Shown here: piece after piece, positions 8,981 to 16,152 of the stretch
Position numbering within the stretch: the stretch's first letter is position 1
Layout: every line of letters begins with the position of its first letter
From: Streptomyces sp. NBC_00483
Lineage (GTDB): Bacteria; Actinomycetota; Actinomycetes; Streptomycetales; Streptomycetaceae
DNA: 64,000 nucleotides
Direction: 5' to 3'
Assembly (NCBI RefSeq): GCF_036013745.1
Contig: NZ_CP107880.1
Span: 3,782,001 to 3,846,000 of the forward strand
Notes under the pieces: model-generated
Databases searched by the model: none
What the model saw: only the letters and a program-made list of their open reading frames with translations
What the model was told of the DNA's origin: nothing
Translations under genes and position numbers: made by a program

Positions 8981-9172
8981 ATGCCCACGCCCACCTGGCA
9001 GAAGTCGTCCTACTGCGCGCAAGGCGACTCCTGCGTCCACGTCGCCGCCGACACCGACCGCGTGCTCCTGACCGAGTCCGCCGACCCCCGCGAATCCATA
9101 GTCACCGCCACTCCCGCCGCCTTCTCCGCGCTCCTCTCCATGGTGAAGCGCAACGCCTCCCGCCGTGACTGA
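8981..9172 (+). CDS. DUF397 protein 1
   Basis: A 63-aa protein. It shows the DUF397 pattern: a W-x-K-S-S-Y-C start (TWQKSSYC), a central CVHVA strand, the conserved V-x-x-x-D/E-S segment, and an F-x-x-L-x-x-x-V end. These small proteins are usually encoded beside XRE/DUF5753 regulators and are thought to act as their partners. It follows the regulator by 10 nt with AAGGAA before the ATG, and its end overlaps the next DUF397 start. Confidence 0.85.
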   Translation: MPTPTWQKSSYCAQGDSCVHVAADTDRVLLTESADPRESIVTATPAAFSALLSMVKRNASRRD

Positions 9173-9401
9173 CGGCCTCCCGGTAGACATACCCGACGAC
9201 CTCACCTGGCAGCGGGCCGCGCCCGACGATGCCACCGGCCCTGGCCCCTGGATCGAAATCGCCTTCGGCGACGGCGACTTGGTGTTCCTGCGGGAAACCT
9301 CCGCCCCGGGCACCGTCGTCACCACGACGCGGACCAAGTGGGACGCCTTCGCACGCGGCGTCCAGGCCGGAGAGTTCGACCACTTCGTTGACGGCATGTA
9401 G
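9165..9401 (+). CDS. DUF397 protein 2
   Basis: A 78-aa DUF397 protein: LTWQRA near the start, WIEIAFGDGDLVFLRET in the middle, and W-x-A-F-x-x-G-V-Q-A-G-E-F-D at the end. The GTG start overlaps the preceding gene by 8 nt, so translation is coupled. Two DUF397 genes behind one XRE gene suggest that more than one partner uses the same regulator. The Cys of the usual start motif is absent here. Confidence 0.8.
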   Translation: MTDGLPVDIPDDLTWQRAAPDDATGPGPWIEIAFGDGDLVFLRETSAPGTVVTTTRTKWDAFARGVQAGEFDHFVDGM

Positions 9402-9677
9402 CAACCAATGCCGGGCCTATTCAAAGCCCCATGCCCAGGCACTCTTCCGGCTCCCCTGCTTCGACATCGACCAGGCGATCATCAACCCCACCAGCGGTTC
9501 CCGAGCTAAGGAAACAGAGGCCGGCCAGCTCAGCAGACCCCAGTGGGAAATCGTGGCGGAAGGTCGCGACGTGGTCGGCCACGGATGGCGCTCATCGATC
9601 CATGGTTCCGTTTAGCTTTAGAGCCTGGTTGCGGGCATTCTCGGTAACGAGCCGAGTCGCTAATCAGGGTGGGGGCC

Positions 9678-10712
9678 GTGCCTGTAAACCGGTGGTGGAG
9701 ACGAGATCCGAGCGAACGCTACTGGCTGGAGATCACTAACCGAGACGATATCGGCGCAGATCTGGTCGCGCCACAGGTCAACGATCAGGGCGGGGAGTAC
9801 TGGTCATACGCGCTCGTATGCGAGGTGCGGCCAGGGGATCTCATCTTGCACTGGGACAAGAACCACGGACCGGGTGTCGTCGGCTACTCCCATGTACTGG
9901 GCGAGCCGTTCGCATCCACCATCACGTGGCAGAGTCGGGGCACATACGGGAGGCAGCGGAATGCGTCGAGGCCTGAGCCTGCCTGGAAGGTGCAGCTAGG
10001 CGGGTACCGGCAGTTGAAGCAGCCAGTCACACAGGCGAGGCTACGGGAAATCGAATCTCGTATCCGGTCCCTGCGAGACCAACTCGCCGAGTCAGTCGAC
10101 GGCCCCGTGTACTTCCCCTTCGCCTTGTCTGAGACCCGGCCGCTTCGTGCTGCACAGGGCTACCTCACCAAGCTTCCACGGATCTTGGTGGAAGAGCTGC
10201 CCGAGCTGCTACCCCTTCGCCAGATCGCGATCTCTGAACCCCATGAACCGGAAGGCCCTGACCGCCCAGCCGTTTCCCGGGCTAAGCCGACAAGATCGTC
10301 TGGGTACGGACGCCAGCAGGACGCCCGGCGACGAAGGGCCGTAGAACGGCACGCGGTCGATCTGGTGCTTGAGCACTATCGCTCACTGGGCTACGAAGGA
10401 GAGGACGTTGGCGACCACTCGCCGTGGGACGTCACCGTGCGCCGAGACGGAACGGAGACGCATATTGAGGTGAAAGGCAGCACCACTGACCGCGAGGCGA
10501 TTGACCTCACCGAGGGCGAGGTCCGTCACGCCGAGGGCGTCAACACCCACCTCATAGTGATAGATCAGATCGATCTTGACGACAACTTCCACTGCCGTGG
10601 TGGGCGTTGGCGTACCTGGGCAGACTGGACGCCTGAGCGCGAGGGCCTGGTGGCCACTGCCTACCGTTACCCCCTGCCGAGGGACGGACAACCGGGTCGT
10701 CCACAGCACTAG
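9678..10712 (+). CDS. EVE-like domain + DUF3883 (PD-(D/E)XK-like) protein, candidate modification-dependent nuclease
   Basis: 344 aa. The N-terminal half (RYWLEITNRDDIGADL, then SYALVCEVRPGDLILHWDKN and GVVGYSHVLG) looks like an EVE/PUA-fold domain, a fold that often reads modified bases. A helical, Arg-rich linker leads to a C-terminal DUF3883 domain with SPWDVTV and, about 12 residues later, HIEVKGS. The D...E-x-K spacing is that of PD-(D/E)XK nucleases. EVE plus nuclease suggests a restriction enzyme for modified DNA, but activity is inferred. GTG at 9678 was chosen for the purine-rich GGGTGGGGG just before it; GTG at 9669 is possible. The gene stands alone inside the island. Confidence 0.7.
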   Translation: MPVNRWWRRDPSERYWLEITNRDDIGADLVAPQVNDQGGEYWSYALVCEVRPGDLILHWDKNHGPGVVGYSHVLGEPFASTITWQSRGTYGRQRNASRPEPAWKVQLGGYRQLKQPVTQARLREIESRIRSLRDQLAESVDGPVYFPFALSETRPLRAAQGYLTKLPRILVEELPELLPLRQIAISEPHEPEGPDRPAVSRAKPTRSSGYGRQQDARRRRAVERHAVDLVLEHYRSLGYEGEDVGDHSPWDVTVRRDGTETHIEVKGSTTDREAIDLTEGEVRHAEGVNTHLIVIDQIDLDDNFHCRGGRWRTWADWTPEREGLVATAYRYPLPRDGQPGRPQH

Positions 10713-10962
10713 CCGGAACGCCCCGAGCGACAGGGCCTCCGAACCACCCGTGGACCATTCGCGGACGGGGCTGCTGCGACCAGCGTGCTCCCGTCCTCTG
10801 ACCAGTGAAAACACGGCCATCCGAAGGGCCCTTCAGAGCCGTGTGCTCACGTTTGGGCAGGCTGAAAGCGGATCAGTATGTATCTGGTCCGCTGTCATAC
10901 CACCGCAGGGCCGCTCAGGCACGAACCCATCATTGCGCCTTCTGCCGCCGGGGGACCGTACG

Positions 10963-11670
10963 TTGTCAATCTTGACGATCACAGGACCAATCGTCGGTGC
11001 AGTGGTCGTAGCGGTGATCACCTACCTAACCTCACGACCTCGTTTACGGGCGGAAGTTCGGAAGCTGGAAGCCGAGTCGGAGCGCACAAAAGCCGAGACA
11101 ACCAAGATCCTTTCAGAGTTCCAGGCGCGCCCCTCGAACGTCGATGGCACTAACACTTTGCCGCGAGGCTGGTACGTGACAGGGGCGCGACCTGAGGACT
11201 ATGAATTCGGTATCGACACGCAGACATTCCATAGCGGCCGGGGCTGCGCCTTCATCCAAGCACAACCCGGGGCCAAGGAGTTCTCCTCTATCGCCCAGTT
11301 GTTCAAGGCAGACGCTTACCGAGGTAAGCGTGTACGTCTGTCCGCCATGCTGAAGACCACAGACGTCGCCAACTGGGCCGGGATTTGGCTCCGCGTAGAT
11401 GACGCCCTGCACAACACGATGGAGTTCGACAACACTGCTGACCGCCGAAGCATTTCAGGTACCCAGAGCTGGAGTCGACGTGATGTTGTCCTTGACATAC
11501 CGGGCGAAGGCGCGACCATCCGGATCGGGTTCATTCTCCAAGGTGAAGGGCGTGTCTGGTGTGACGACGTGAAGTTCGAAGAAGTTGGACTCGACATACC
11601 CGTTACCCGGAACATCGAAGATGTGCGGGACCATCCAGAGAACCTGGACTTCGAGGCTGGAACCAACTGA
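10963..11670 (+). CDS. Membrane-anchored jelly-roll domain protein, function unknown
   Basis: About 235 aa from a TTG at 10963 preceded by GGGGGA. One N-terminal helix (ILTITGPIVGAVVVAVITYL), then a basic, coiled region (RLRAEVRKLEAESERTKAETT), then a beta-rich domain with GKRVRLSAMLKT, WAGIWLRVDD, GTQSW and VWCDDVKFEEVG. The last part matches a jelly-roll module found fused to various regulators and in stand-alone actinobacterial proteins, which may bind carbohydrate-like ligands. I do not recognise a function. The DNA is less GC-rich than the surrounding chromosome, in keeping with the island. The start is uncertain. Confidence 0.6.
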   Translation: MSILTITGPIVGAVVVAVITYLTSRPRLRAEVRKLEAESERTKAETTKILSEFQARPSNVDGTNTLPRGWYVTGARPEDYEFGIDTQTFHSGRGCAFIQAQPGAKEFSSIAQLFKADAYRGKRVRLSAMLKTTDVANWAGIWLRVDDALHNTMEFDNTADRRSISGTQSWSRRDVVLDIPGEGATIRIGFILQGEGRVWCDDVKFEEVGLDIPVTRNIEDVRDHPENLDFEAGTN

Positions 11671-11791
11671 CGACACGTCACCGAGTGGCAAAAGCGTCGC
11701 CTGCATCCCGCGTCGAGCACGTGTCGATGTAGCTAAGAATACGCTGCCGCCGCCGGTAACTCCCCAGGTCGGATGTGTACTGCCAGGCGCA

Positions 11792-11880
11792 AGAGTAGGC
11801 TCCTTCTAAATGCTGGGCCGCAGGTTCGATCCCCGCCGAAGGCTCCCTAGCAAGAAGGCCCTACTCCGGTAGGGCCTTTT
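11792..11880 (+). repeat. Degenerate copy of tRNA-Arg 3' part plus terminator (att-site footprint)
   Basis: From the D-stem 3' strand to the acceptor end, 11792-11845 matches the intact tRNA with scattered changes; GGCCGCAGGTTCGA and CCTTCTAA are identical. Then 11853-11875 repeats the terminator stem exactly (AAGGCCCTACTCCGG core), followed by TTTTTGCTGG. The acceptor and T stems no longer pair well, so it is not a functional tRNA. Confidence 0.8.
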
Positions 11881-11948
11881 TGCTGGGCAGGGGCGGACGG
11901 CCTCGCGATGGCTCGTGGTGGGTGATGGGCCGCCGCCCGCACGTGGTG

Positions 11949-13178
11949 TCAGGCCCGTGCCTCCGCGAGGAGTTTTTGGAGGCGGGTGAGGCCCTCCGTG
12001 AGGTCGGTGTCGCCGAGGGCGTAGGAGAGGCGGAGGTAGCCCGGGGTGCCGAAGGCTTCGCCGGGGACCACTGCCACCTCGGCCTCCTCCAGGATGAGTG
12101 CGGCCAACTCGACCGAGCTCTGGGGGCGCTTGCCGCGGATCTCCTTGCCGAGCACGCCCTTCACCGAAGGGTAGGCGTAGAACGCGCCCTCGGGCATCGG
12201 GCAGACGACGCCGTCGATCTCGTTCAGCATCGGGACGATCAGGTTGCGGCGGCGGTCGAAGGCCTCGCGCATCGTCGCGACGGCGGACAGGTCGCCGGAG
12301 AGGGCGGTGATCGCGGCGGCCTGGGCGACGTTGTTGACGTTCGAGGTGGCATGCGACTGGTGGTTCGTCGCGGCCTTGACGACGTCCTGCGGGGCGATGA
12401 TCCAGCCGACCCGCCAGCCCGTCATCGCGTACGTCTTGGCGAGACCGTTCACCACGATGCACTTGTCCCGCAGTTCGGGGACGAGCACGGGCAGGGAGTG
12501 GAACTCCGCGTCGCCGTACACCAGATGCTCGTAGATCTCGTCGGTCAGCACCCACAGGTCGTGCTCGACCGCCCAGCGGCCGATCGCCTCGACCTCGGCC
12601 GCGCTGTACACGGCGCCGGTCGGGTTCGACGGGGAGACGAAGAGCAGCGCCTTGGTCTTCTCCGTGCGCGCCGCCTCCAGTTGCTCGACGGTGACCTTGT
12701 AGTCCGCCCCCTCGTCGGCGACGACGTCCACGGGGACGCCGCCGGCGAGGCGGACCGACTCCGGGTACGTCGTCCAGTACGGGGCCGGGACGATGACCTC
12801 GTCGCCCGGGTCGAGGATCGCGGCGAAGGCGTTGTAGATGGCCTGCTTGCCGCCGTTGGTGACCAGGACCTGCGACGGGGCCACCTCGTAGCCGGAGTCG
12901 CGGAGCGTCTTGGCGGCGATCGCCTCGCGCAGCCCCGGCAGTCCGGCCGAAGGCGTGTAGCGATGGTTGGCCGTGTCACGGCAGGCCGTCACGGCGGCCT
13001 CGACGATGTAGTCCGGAGTGGGGAAGTCGGGCTCGCCGGCGCCGAAGACGATCACGGGACGTCCGGCGGCCCTGAGCGCCTTGGCCTGGGCGTCCACGGC
13101 GAGGGTGACGGACTCGGAGATGGCGGCGACCCGGGCCGAAATGCGGCTCTGGGACTGGGGAGTTGCGGCTGCGGTCAT
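11949..13178 (-). CDS. aspC: Class I/II pyridoxal-phosphate aminotransferase, aspartate type
   Basis: 409 aa, full length for the AspC subgroup Ib. Key elements: [10 protein letters not shown] near the N-terminus, [15 protein letters not shown], the substrate and cofactor pocket [26 protein letters not shown], and [16 protein letters not shown] with the Schiff-base lysine. It should exchange amino groups between aspartate and 2-oxoglutarate in the cytoplasm. The ATG at 13178 has only a weak ribosome binding site. It is transcribed toward the island's right end and divergently from the biosynthetic operon, so amino-acid supply to that operon is possible but not shown. Confidence 0.92.
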   Translation of the reverse strand: MTAAATPQSQSRISARVAAISESVTLAVDAQAKALRAAGRPVIVFGAGEPDFPTPDYIVEAAVTACRDTANHRYTPSAGLPGLREAIAAKTLRDSGYEVAPSQVLVTNGGKQAIYNAFAAILDPGDEVIVPAPYWTTYPESVRLAGGVPVDVVADEGADYKVTVEQLEAARTEKTKALLFVSPSNPTGAVYSAAEVEAIGRWAVEHDLWVLTDEIYEHLVYGDAEFHSLPVLVPELRDKCIVVNGLAKTYAMTGWRVGWIIAPQDVVKAATNHQSHATSNVNNVAQAAAITALSGDLSAVATMREAFDRRRNLIVPMLNEIDGVVCPMPEGAFYAYPSVKGVLGKEIRGKRPQSSVELAALILEEAEVAVVPGEAFGTPGYLRLSYALGDTDLTEGLTRLQKLLAEARA

Positions 13179-13444
13179 GAGCGGCAGCCTTGCACCCGTA
13201 CGACAGAGGCGACAATGTACGGCCGTCCCTGATGTCCATATTCGCGTGGTTCAGGAGTAATGCCCCTGTGTCGCGTTACGACAGGCGCAATCAGGACGGT
13301 CGCCCGGCATTGCTCTTCGCGCCGCGCCGACCTGAACATGAGTGACGTCCGAGCCGGTCGCTTCTTTCCGCAACGGGCACCTCACCGCGTTTTCCCGGGA
13401 TATCGCCGTCCCGGTGTCCGCCATGCCAGAAAGCGACACACCAC

Positions 13445-13666
13445 ATGCCGAGCCGCACCCGAACCACCCCCCGAGCCGTCCCCGGCATCACCTCCCGTAT
13501 CGCCCTCAGCTCCGCCGCCTGCCTCTCGCTCGTCCTGGGCGCCGTGACGCTTTCCGGCGGGCTCTTCCCGACCTCCGACGAGGCCCGAAGCCAGGCGCTG
13601 GAGCAGGTGACGTCGCAGGTGAACGCCTCCGTCTCGACGTCCACCGACGACACCGGGTGGGGCTGA
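13445..13666 (+). CDS. 73-aa peptide with hydrophobic segment and Ser/Thr/Asp-rich C-terminus
   Basis: A short protein starting MPSRTRTTPRAVPG. Residues about 18-40 form a hydrophobic stretch (IALSSAACLSLVLGAVTLSGG) like a signal peptide or single membrane anchor, and the last residues are STSTDDTGWG. I recognise no family. It precedes the ferredoxin gene by about 100 nt and is the first gene before a run of ATP-grasp enzymes, so it could be a small secreted or membrane accessory protein or, more speculatively, a ribosomal peptide that the cluster modifies. No strong ribosome binding site is visible (AGAAAG about 11 nt upstream). Confidence 0.55.
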   Translation: MPSRTRTTPRAVPGITSRIALSSAACLSLVLGAVTLSGGLFPTSDEARSQALEQVTSQVNASVSTSTDDTGWG

Positions 13667-13680
13667 GCCGTACCCCTCGG

Positions 13681-13738
13681 GATCCGGAACACCGAAATCC
13701 GGAACACCTGAATCCCGAAGACCGAATCCCGAACATCG
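13681..13738. repeat. Short tandem imperfect repeats upstream of the ferredoxin gene
   Basis: Four degenerate units of about 13-16 nt: GATCCGGAACACC, GAAATCCGGAACACCT, GAATCCCGAAGACC and GAATCCCGAACATC. They lie in the leader between the 73-aa ORF and the ferredoxin gene and could bind a regulator or be replication slippage. Confidence 0.6.
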
Positions 13739-13763
13739 AGGATTTCCTCAGGAAAGCGGAACG

Positions 13764-14114
13764 ATGCAGAGCGACGAGACCGGAACAGACGCCCCGCCGC
13801 CCGCCACGACTTTCTCGCGGCGCCTCAAGGAACACCGCCGCAACGACGAGTGGAAGAAGGCGCCGCGCCGTATCGAGCAGGCCGAGTGCATCGGCTGCGA
13901 CTCGTGCATGCGGGCCTGCCCGCCGCAGTTCAGCGCGATCTACAACCACGGCCTCGACGTCGTGATCATCCCGGAGCTGTGCAACGGCTGCGCCAAGTGC
14001 GTGCAGGCCTGCCCCGTCGACTGCATCTACCCGGACGACAACTGGCAGCCCACCGACCAGTCGATGTGGACGTACGTCGAGGGACAGGAGGAGTTCCGTG
14101 CAGTCGTCAACTGA
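13764..14114 (+). CDS. 2[4Fe-4S] ferredoxin-like protein
   Basis: 116 aa. Two four-cysteine motifs are complete: CIGCDSCMRACP and CNGCAKCVQACP, which should each hold a [4Fe-4S] cluster. Short N-terminal (basic) and C-terminal (Trp/Asp-rich) extensions frame them. It is an electron carrier and presumably serves a redox enzyme of this operon, such as the FAD protein, the membrane desaturase or the coupled large protein. GGAAAGCGGAACG precedes the ATG. Its 3' end overlaps the next gene by 17 nt, with that gene's AGGAGGAG inside it, which argues for a fixed stoichiometry. Confidence 0.9.
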   Translation: MQSDETGTDAPPPATTFSRRLKEHRRNDEWKKAPRRIEQAECIGCDSCMRACPPQFSAIYNHGLDVVIIPELCNGCAKCVQACPVDCIYPDDNWQPTDQSMWTYVEGQEEFRAVVN

Positions 14115-16152
14115 CGTCCTGCCCGCCCCGACGGACGGCCTCGTCGTACGCCCCACGGTCGACGACCTCATCACGCACCCCACGGCGGACGCCCCCGCCG
14201 TCGCCCCGCCCAAGAGTGCCCGGCGGCTCGCCATGGAGGAGGCCCGGCGCAGCAAGCGTCCGAGCCGGGCCGACCGGCAGGCCGGGGCGTCCCCGCACCC
14301 CGAGCGCACCCTCGACGACGCCGGGTTCCCGAGGCTGCTCCAGCAGACCCTCACCGCCGCCCGCGGCGCGGCGAGCACCCGCGAGATGGTCGAGATCCTG
14401 ATCACGCTCGGCGGCCGGCTCGACGCCGACACAGCCCGGCGGTCGCTGACCCGCGCGGAGACAGCGGCCGTGCGGATGCTGACCGCGCCCGGCCGCGCCC
14501 CCGGCGCCGGTGAGCCCGGCGGACCCGAGCGCGCCCGCACCACGAGCGACCCGGATGAAGCCCAAAGAGCGGGCGCCGAGGCCGCGTTCACCTCTACCCT
14601 CGCCCTCTCCCCGCAGGGTCGGCTCGTCGTCACCGTGCCCCAGCGCCGGTCGCTGCCCGCCGAGGTCGCCGCGACCGGGGTCGCCGCCCGGATCACCTGG
14701 AGCCGGGACGATCTCGCCGAGTACGTGCGGCTCTTCGCCGACGTACGACGGCGCACGGAGCACGAAGTCGCCGAGTGCCGAGGCCTGTTGGACAGCCTCG
14801 GGCAGGACGGGCGTACGGCCGCGGTCGACGCACTTCGCGGGGCCGTCTTCCTCGTTCCGCCCGTGATGCTCTACAAGGACGACTCGGTCTTCTCCAACCT
14901 GAAGGACGAGAAGAACCTCACCGGCAAGAGCCTGCTGCCCACCCACCCCGACTGCTTCTTCCACCATCTCGACAGGCTGCCGCTGGAGTTGTGGACGGAC
15001 GACGAGGCGGTGGTCGTCGCGTGCCTGTGGCTGGCGTACTCCTCGGGCGGCCCCAACCGCGTCGAGAGCTTCAACGGCGTGCAGCTGTCCCTGGAGAACG
15101 TCGCCGACAACTTCCGTACGACCAGGGGTGTTTATCTGCAGGCGGCTCCTGAGCTTGTGATCGACGAGCTGGCGGATGCGGGACTCTCGGGTGTCGAACT
15201 TCCCTCCATTGAAAGCCTGTTGGCGTCTGCCGGGCAGATCGCCGACGCGCGGGCCCGGCTCGTGGCCGAGCGGCGCATCCACTACGACATCAACGCCACC
15301 ATCCGCCGCAAGTCGGAGCGGGCACTGCCGCGCGCCGAGCGTCCCGGTCCGCACGAGCTGGGCGTCTGTGAGCGTCTCGGTGAGCTGCTGCCCGGCGCCG
15401 GGCGGGACTTCGCCGGCGTACTCGACGTGCTGGACGACGCCTGGTTGCAGGCGCCGCACGGCGAGTTCGCGACCGGGTTCGAGGCGCTGGTGGAGGCGAC
15501 CGTGCACGCCTCCGTCGACCTGTTCGGCGCGGACTTCGCGATGAGCCGGGGCATCCGCTCGCTGCCGAAGCTGATCGACGCGCTCGGCCGGCGGGACTGG
15601 GCGGAGATCGTCTCCTGGGAGCTGCCCGACTTCTACTGCTGCGTCGTCCCCTCGGCCCGCGCCTTCGAGCTGCACGGCGGCGACCGGCTGAAGGTCGCCG
15701 ACTCGGCGTGGGCCATGTCGGCGCGCATGCAGTACAACACCTGGCACGTGATGCCGGGCAACCTGCCCAAGGACCCGGCCGTGCAGGCCCGCGACTTCCT
15801 CTCCCCGCACGTCCTGCCCGATCTCGCCGTCCACTCCGACCTGCACCACCGCGGGCACGTCGCCAACCTGATCCGTTTCTCGGCGCGCAGCCCCGAACCG
15901 GTGCGCATCACCGACGAGATCACCTTCAAGAGCCTCACCGACCTGCGCGTGCTGCGCTGCACCGGGGAGCCCTTCGACCAGGCGGACCTCATCGGGGTCA
16001 CCCATGTCGCCCGGTTCCTGGCCCAGTTGTCCGAACGGGTCGCCGCGGCCGCCGTCGCCGGGCGTCCGATCGAGGTCACTTCCTTCGACCACCGCTGGCA
16101 CCGCACCTCCATCGCCGGCCCCGTCCCCTCTCTGGAGAGCCATGTCCTCTGA
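14098..16152 (+). CDS. Large unrecognised protein of the ATP-grasp/glutamate mutase cluster
   Basis: 684 aa, GTG start, no signal peptide or membrane helices. Residues 1-200 are Ala/Arg/Pro-rich and partly disordered. The rest is a compact helical domain with conserved-looking blocks: FLVPPVMLYKDDSVFSN, LPTHPDCFFHHLDRLPLELW, SGGPNRVESFNG, YNTWHVMPGNLP, HSDLHHRGHVANL and FDHRWHRTS. The clustered histidines could bind metal. I recognise no family. The overlaps with ferredoxin (17 nt) and the first ATP-grasp gene (11 nt) place it in the core of the pathway. It may be a redox enzyme fed by the ferredoxin or an acyl/peptidyl-transfer enzyme; neither is established. Confidence 0.7.
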   Translation: MQSSTDVLPAPTDGLVVRPTVDDLITHPTADAPAVAPPKSARRLAMEEARRSKRPSRADRQAGASPHPERTLDDAGFPRLLQQTLTAARGAASTREMVEILITLGGRLDADTARRSLTRAETAAVRMLTAPGRAPGAGEPGGPERARTTSDPDEAQRAGAEAAFTSTLALSPQGRLVVTVPQRRSLPAEVAATGVAARITWSRDDLAEYVRLFADVRRRTEHEVAECRGLLDSLGQDGRTAAVDALRGAVFLVPPVMLYKDDSVFSNLKDEKNLTGKSLLPTHPDCFFHHLDRLPLELWTDDEAVVVACLWLAYSSGGPNRVESFNGVQLSLENVADNFRTTRGVYLQAAPELVIDELADAGLSGVELPSIESLLASAGQIADARARLVAERRIHYDINATIRRKSERALPRAERPGPHELGVCERLGELLPGAGRDFAGVLDVLDDAWLQAPHGEFATGFEALVEATVHASVDLFGADFAMSRGIRSLPKLIDALGRRDWAEIVSWELPDFYCCVVPSARAFELHGGDRLKVADSAWAMSARMQYNTWHVMPGNLPKDPAVQARDFLSPHVLPDLAVHSDLHHRGHVANLIRFSARSPEPVRITDEITFKSLTDLRVLRCTGEPFDQADLIGVTHVARFLAQLSERVAAAAVAGRPIEVTSFDHRWHRTSIAGPVPSLESHVL

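Larger units (their letters stand above)
7109..11880. mobile_element. Small tRNA-associated genomic island, integrase lost or absent
   Basis: The segment is bounded on the left by an intact tRNA-Arg and on the right by a degenerate copy of the 3' part of the same tRNA with the same rho-independent terminator. This is the footprint left when an integrative element recombines into a tRNA gene. Inside are an ATP-binding protein, an XRE regulator, two DUF397 proteins, an EVE/DUF3883 protein and a membrane-anchored protein. Much of 9400-11790 is visibly less GC-rich than the flanks, which suggests transfer. No integrase, excisionase or replication gene is present. The right-hand copy has drifted at many positions, so this is an old or decayed insertion. 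Confidence 0.65.

Noticed and set aside
9402..9677. Possible gene remnant between the DUF397 and EVE genes
   Set aside because: An open frame covers part of it, but it overlaps the DUF397 gene, has no start signal and no recognisable domain.
11792..11845. Second functional tRNA
   Set aside because: Only the 3' part is present; the 5' half is missing and acceptor and T stems do not pair.
13445..13666. Classical graspetide or LysW-type carrier precursor
   Set aside because: No known leader motif, no zinc-binding Cys, and a hydrophobic segment where a leader should be; kept only as a low-confidence idea.
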